Origin: Microcoleus sp036705565
GTDB taxonomy: Bacteria; Cyanobacteriota; Cyanobacteriia; Cyanobacteriales; Microcoleaceae
Reading direction: 5' to 3' (one strand)
Assembly (NCBI GenBank): GCA_036705565.1
Contig: JAUBUY010000022.1
Length of the DNA: 64,000 nucleotides
In this document: positions 59,970 through 64,000 of the stretch, one piece after another
Layout: each line of letters starts with the position of its first letter
How positions within the stretch are numbered: the first letter of the stretch is position 1
Program-made: the position numbers and the translations under genes
Notes under the pieces: generated by a model
What the model saw: only the letters and a program-made list of their open reading frames with translations
Databases searched by the model: none
Told to the model about the DNA's origin: nothing

Positions 59970-62381
59970 CTATTTAAAATTAGTCAACACTCCGTAAATC
60001 GCCCAAATTGCCATCGCCCGCAAATAGTGACTCGCCCGAAAAGTTCCCCCCGCCGTAATCGCTTCCGGCGTCCGAAACTGCAACCCATTTTCATAAATCT
60101 GCTTCACCACCGCATCCGTCAATTTAAACGCTTTCTCCTCCATCCCCATCTGTACCAAAAAAGCCGCCAACCCAAAATTAATACCCGTCCAAACTTCCAA
60201 AGGATGAGTCGCATTAGGATTTTCCGGCGAACCGTTCAGCATCACCCCATTTGCCGCACCGAACTCGCCATCGTTGAACTTCAAAAAGCAAGATTCGTAC
60301 ACAGTTTCTAGAGCACTGGCTGCACATTCCGGCGGCACAATATCCGGTAATCCTAACAGTTTCGCGTAAAATTGACCGCACAGTTGGTCGGCCATCACCA
60401 CTTCGGAATTACTCTCGCTGTCCAAACGGTAATATTGACCGTTCCACAGTTTTTCTTGATAGCTCGGTCTTGCTTGTAGCAGCCAACTGTGATATAATGC
60501 TATCTTTGCTTGAGGGTTAGGAATTATCTGCGGTGCTGCATCTTCCAAGATTTCGCCGATCGCGATCGCAGCCTCCAGCGCCGCCAACCACAAACCCCCG
60601 CAATAGGCACTTATCCCCCGCATTTGCCAATCATCAAACGTCTGATCCGGTGCTCCAGAATTCTCAGGAATTCCGTCCCCATCCTCATCAAAAGTTTTCA
60701 GATAAGCCAAAGCCTCAACAATTGCCGGCCAACACTCTTGCAGAAACTCACAATCTGTGGCGCCAGTCAACAGGAAATCCCGATAAACCTGCAACACAAA
60801 ATCGCAAGGCAAATCCTTCCACAAATTGCAATCTTGATAGCTAGTATAATTCGTTTTCTCCCAAGGATGTTCGTTAGGAGCACCCAAATCGTGCGGCGTC
60901 GCGCCGACAGCTTTTCTAATAGCCGAAGCTTGATTCCAGCCAATAATTCTCGGCGTATCGTCTCCGGCAGAAATTGCCCTAGCAAACGCTAAAACCACCG
61001 ACTTTTCCAAATCCGGCCACAGCATTAACAAAGCAAAAGAACCGTAAAGCCGCACGTCCAAACTTTCGTACCAGCGGTAATCAATGCACTCCAAAACCGC
61101 AAATTGACCCTTGGGATCGCGTTCGTCAGCCGCACTCCAAAGAGTACCGCCGTCTGTGAGGGCGTATAACTCGTTAAACAAAGCCATTTTAAAACTGTCT
61201 GACAAATCTTTCCGTTCTAAAATCGGTTTTTGCCAAGCTTCAATATTTTCGCGCCAAGTATCGGAATGCTTCATTGCAGTGCGAATAATCGGCCAAGCAT
61301 TTTTGCCGTTGCGGCCGAAGAAGTCCGTATAGCGGCGGTAGTACCAAACTCCCGATGCAAACTCAGTAACGGGCAAATCCCAAGCTATAATAAAGGGGAT
61401 TTTGCGAGTTTTTCCCGGTCGAATAGTAAAGCGAACTGCGATCGCACAAGCCAACTGTTCTCCTGCTGCTGCGGCTGTCTCGTCTTTGTCATCCAACAAG
61501 AAACCTTCTGCAGAAAAGTTGCGCCAAACATCCTCGCCATTCCCCGCCGGGTTCCAACGAGTTTGATAGAATACTTCTACCGCCGGATTAGTAATAGTTG
61601 CGATCGCCCATTGTCCATCCCCCTCTTGCGGTTCCTCCTCAGCAGTCAACCGCGTCATCACGCAACCGATTCGGTGAAAATCTTCCACCAACAAATTCAT
61701 ATTTCCGCCGCTTTCTCCCCACCGGGGTTGATAGTCATAAAATGGACTACCATCATCTCGAACCATGACTTTCGGCGACTTGTTAGCATTAGTAAACCAA
61801 CCGACAATATTCTCCCAAGTCAGCATGATGCTGAGAGTAATCGGCGCATCTGTAGGATTGTGCGCCACCCATTCAAACATGGCGACTGGGTAACTGCTTT
61901 CCTGATAATTGTTCGGCAAAACTGGCGAAAATTGCTCGCAGCTTAATTGAGCATGAAACACATTTTCGTAAACAAACCAACTGCGCGGATACAAAGCATG
62001 ATAAGTACCAGAATTAGACTCTTCTCTTGTTCCTTCTTTTGGATACCATTTCCAACTCGATAAACTGCCATCGGTAGGCGGTTCAGTGGACAGTGCAAAA
62101 GCTTGTTTCTTGCCTTGAGTTTCTTCAAAAACGCTGAACTGACAAGCGGGCAAACTGCGAAAAATGTGCTCGCCGCCGTCAATGTGCCAGAGGTTGAAGT
62201 CGCCGCGGGACGATCGCCCGATGCAGCCGGCACCGAACCCGCCCAGAGGCATTCCGTGCCAGGGCCCGTCGTCGAGATTGCTTGCGTAGCGGACTGTATA
62301 GGGATTCTCCCAACCGAGGCCGATGGGACGTTTCCAGGTGTGCGGGGGGATGTTTGGAGTAGATGTGCGATCGTTATTCAT
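59970..62381 (-). CDS. GH116-family beta-glycosidase (GBA2-like)
   Basis: 803 residues. The N-terminal beta-sandwich half (about 1-360) has GPWHGMPLGGFGAGCIGRS and WHIDGGEHIFRSLPACQFSV; the C-terminal helical half has IDYRWYESLDVRLYGSFALL with the likely nucleophile Glu, and GAPDQTFDDWQMRGISAYCG with the likely acid Asp, then CGGLWLAALEAAI. Members hydrolyse beta-glucosides and glucosylceramide-like lipids; this one has no signal peptide. Substrate unknown. It stands alone. Confidence 0.9.
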   Translation of the reverse strand: MNNDRTSTPNIPPHTWKRPIGLGWENPYTVRYASNLDDGPWHGMPLGGFGAGCIGRSSRGDFNLWHIDGGEHIFRSLPACQFSVFEETQGKKQAFALSTEPPTDGSLSSWKWYPKEGTREESNSGTYHALYPRSWFVYENVFHAQLSCEQFSPVLPNNYQESSYPVAMFEWVAHNPTDAPITLSIMLTWENIVGWFTNANKSPKVMVRDDGSPFYDYQPRWGESGGNMNLLVEDFHRIGCVMTRLTAEEEPQEGDGQWAIATITNPAVEVFYQTRWNPAGNGEDVWRNFSAEGFLLDDKDETAAAAGEQLACAIAVRFTIRPGKTRKIPFIIAWDLPVTEFASGVWYYRRYTDFFGRNGKNAWPIIRTAMKHSDTWRENIEAWQKPILERKDLSDSFKMALFNELYALTDGGTLWSAADERDPKGQFAVLECIDYRWYESLDVRLYGSFALLMLWPDLEKSVVLAFARAISAGDDTPRIIGWNQASAIRKAVGATPHDLGAPNEHPWEKTNYTSYQDCNLWKDLPCDFVLQVYRDFLLTGATDCEFLQECWPAIVEALAYLKTFDEDGDGIPENSGAPDQTFDDWQMRGISAYCGGLWLAALEAAIAIGEILEDAAPQIIPNPQAKIALYHSWLLQARPSYQEKLWNGQYYRLDSESNSEVVMADQLCGQFYAKLLGLPDIVPPECAASALETVYESCFLKFNDGEFGAANGVMLNGSPENPNATHPLEVWTGINFGLAAFLVQMGMEEKAFKLTDAVVKQIYENGLQFRTPEAITAGGTFRASHYLRAMAIWAIYGVLTNFK

Positions 62382-62665
62382 GTGATTAATCTTAGCGCTC
62401 GATCGAGCTTTACAATTTTTTTTATTTTATTTTAAACTTTTATCTATCGAACAAATTCCGAGATTTCCGACGGTTGTTGACTGTAGATTGTTGACTTAAA
62501 GTAATTGGGTTCTGGACTCCCGGATTCATCAATTCTCCCATCTCAAATCTCAAATCTCAAATCGCTCGACTGTTGATTGTTGGCCAAAAGCAATTGGGTT
62601 CAGGGCTGCCAGATTAATCAATTCTCCAATCTAACATCTAAAATCTAAAATTTGTTGTCGATCGC
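62382..62665. other. Intergenic region with TCTCAAA and TAAAATC heptamers
   Basis: 284 bp. AATCTCAAA units near 62546-62562, two GTAATTGGGTTC/GCAATTGGGTTC words in direct repeat (about 62501 and 62590), and TAAAATC units at 62633-62656. No gene found. Confidence 0.5.
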
Positions 62666-63271
62666 CTAACGCGGTAGAACATCATCTAACCGCAGTTGCA
62701 AGCTGGTTAACAAAGGAGAAATAATCCGATCGCCGAGGCGAAATTGTTGCTGCGTGTAATCTTGGTCAATCAGTTGGCAAACGGTGATAGTAGGTTGTTT
62801 TGGTTTACCGATAAAAGCCACGCCTCCCAATCCGCGATAATCAACTATCCAATACTCTGGAATCCCTAAAATAGCATATTCTTCAACTTTTCGGGCGTAA
62901 TCTGTTTCCCAGTTAGTGCTGACGACTTCTACCACCAATTTAATAGATCGTCCCAGCGTAATCACAGGTTCTCTTTCCCAAAGAGGTTCGCTGACAATAG
63001 CAGTTTCATCTAATACGACAATATCGGGACGGCGGGCAGTAGCTGCATCTGAAAATGGACGGATCAAACAAGTGCGCGGAATGAACCAAGGTAGTTTTTC
63101 GGCTGCGATGGCGATGCCGATTTGAGTTGCTAGTTTACCGCTGACGGTTTCGTGGGGGCCTGTGGGTTCCATGTCAACTAATTCTCCGTCAGCGAGCTCG
63201 TAGCGGAAGTTGTCACAATATCGATCGAGGAATGTTTCAAAAGTTAGGATTTTTTGCGCGGTGTAAGCCAT
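62666..63271 (-). CDS. Uma2-family (PD-(D/E)XK-like) protein
   Basis: 201 residues from the ATG at 63271; the frame starts with a TTG 9 bases further up. Residues RRPDIVVLDE, LVVEVVSTNW and ARKVEEYAILGIPEYWIVDY give the Uma2/DUF820 pattern, with Asp, Glu and Lys in PD-(D/E)XK order. The family is highly expanded in cyanobacteria and the biochemical role is uncertain. It stands alone between repeat-rich gaps. Confidence 0.85.
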   Translation of the reverse strand: MAYTAQKILTFETFLDRYCDNFRYELADGELVDMEPTGPHETVSGKLATQIGIAIAAEKLPWFIPRTCLIRPFSDAATARRPDIVVLDETAIVSEPLWEREPVITLGRSIKLVVEVVSTNWETDYARKVEEYAILGIPEYWIVDYRGLGGVAFIGKPKQPTITVCQLIDQDYTQQQFRLGDRIISPLLTSLQLRLDDVLPR

Positions 63272-63312
63272 TGGAAACAAATAGTTTTTTGCTGAAAATC
63301 TTATTCTATCAA

Positions 63313-63858
63313 CTAACCAAATCCCAAATCAGAACCTTTCCCCGCGTGAACCAAAGCCAACTTTTCGTAACGCTTAGCGTGTTCCACCAACTCGGCTGCT
63401 TCTTCCTCAGAGACATCCCGCAGGGGTTTGGCAGGCACTCCCGCAACTAGCGTGTGAGGGGGAACGTCTTTGGTGACAACCGCCCCTGCACCGACGATCG
63501 AGCCTGTGCCCACCCTCACTCCATCCAGGACGATCGCCCCAATCCCGATCAGGCAGCCCCGTTCAATGTAAGCTGAGTGAATCACGGCTCGGTGTCCGAC
63601 TGTCACGAAATCTTCCAAAACAGTCGGTTTCCCCGGATCGCCGTGCAGAATTGCTCCATCTTGGATATTGGTACTTGAGCCGATCGCAATTCGCTCTATA
63701 TCCGCCCGCACCACCGCCCCGTACCAGATACTAGCCCCTGCAGCCACCTCTACCCTGCCGATGACAACAGCGCCTTCAGCGACAAAAGCCGCTTGGGACA
63801 GATCGGGCCTGGGCCAATAGGAAGGAAGTGCAGACAGAGGTTTGTTGAGATTGCTCAT
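63313..63858 (-). CDS. Gamma-class carbonic anhydrase family protein
   Basis: 181 residues. Left-handed beta-helix with hexapeptide repeats from about 25 to 150. The three zinc-type His are in ILHGDPGKP and TVGHRAVIHSAYIERG. The short C-terminal helix (SEEEAAELVEHAKRYEKLAL) is of the family. It may interconvert CO2 and bicarbonate, or be an acyltransferase-like protein; many homologues are inactive in tests. Soluble. It is transcribed toward the Uma2 gene, 41 bp apart. Confidence 0.88.
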   Translation of the reverse strand: MSNLNKPLSALPSYWPRPDLSQAAFVAEGAVVIGRVEVAAGASIWYGAVVRADIERIAIGSSTNIQDGAILHGDPGKPTVLEDFVTVGHRAVIHSAYIERGCLIGIGAIVLDGVRVGTGSIVGAGAVVTKDVPPHTLVAGVPAKPLRDVSEEEAAELVEHAKRYEKLALVHAGKGSDLGFG

Positions 63859-64000
63859 TTGTGATCGTTATACTTCTAGCAGATTAGCTGGTTGTTGATA
63901 CGGGATATAATAAAAGTATTTGGGTGCGACTCGTTTAATCCAAATGGATAAAGAATATCCAAGGACGATTAGCCTAACCCTCTGGTTAGTGTAACTGATT
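63859..64000. other. Window end, upstream of the carbonic anhydrase gene
   Basis: 142 bp, AT-rich, likely with the promoter of the minus-strand gene. No complete feature is recognised before the window edge. Confidence 0.4.

Overview
The window comes from a cyanobacterium, most likely a filamentous, non-heterocystous form of the Microcoleus/Oscillatoria/Phormidium kind. The reasons are photosystem I core genes (psaA, psaB), an NDH-1 CO2-uptake locus (ndhD3-cupA), very frequent HIP1 octamers (GCGATCGC), a KaiB-like protein beside pilT, an RppA/RppB pair, TPR-bearing Ser/Thr kinases, and intergenic DNA full of heptameric tandem repeats and small palindromic elements. Genus-level placement is inference.

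Layout. 1-2.9 kb: end of ndhD3, a small secreted OB-fold protein, cupA and a 68-residue protein. 2.9-5.9 kb: accessory DNA with four tandem 70-residue HTH regulators, a fragment of a DUF6939-like gene, and a cold-shock/membrane/sunset-domain protein. 6-12 kb, minus strand: a DMT transporter, then psaB and psaA. 12.4-15.2 kb: a repeat-bearing lipoprotein and an ArsM-type methyltransferase. 15.6-21.8 kb: a metal-efflux island (small adaptor, RND pump, RppA/RppB). 22-24.5 kb: an AvaI/BsoBI-like restriction-modification pair. 24.7-30.5 kb: an NHLRC2-like protein, a KaiB-domain protein, pilT and an amidase. 30.5-32.3 kb: a compact element with a TnpB-related nuclease between inverted terminal repeats. 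32.7-43 kb: a large T-fold-like/propeller protein, a CPA2 antiporter with USP domains, a DUF1400 hydrolase, ilvC and a VOC protein. 43-48 kb: a truncated nuclease-family pseudogene, a 48-bp tandem repeat, and a three-gene operon with two dynamin-like GTPases. 48.3-52.5 kb: pentapeptide protein, SagB-type oxidoreductase, mnmE. 52.8-57.8 kb: a pseudokinase and an active-looking kinase, each with a membrane segment and TPRs, bracketed by inverted copies of a dispersed repeat. 58-64 kb: SelO, a GH116 glycosidase, a Uma2-family protein and a gamma-carbonic anhydrase.

How genes work together. The cup genes encode CO2 uptake, and the gamma-carbonic anhydrase may touch the same pool. PsaA and PsaB form the PSI heterodimer, and their message has a strong intercistronic hairpin. 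The metal island reads as a sense-and-export unit. The methyltransferase and nuclease overlap and form one RM system. The two dynamins and the small membrane coiled-coil protein read as one membrane-remodelling operon.

The least ordinary items are the HTH array whose divergence is concentrated around the recognition helix, the TIR-flanked TnpB-related element, the kinase/pseudokinase pair, the four-copy T-fold-like/propeller protein, and the KaiB-domain fusion next to pilT. No tRNA, rRNA or CRISPR array was recognised.
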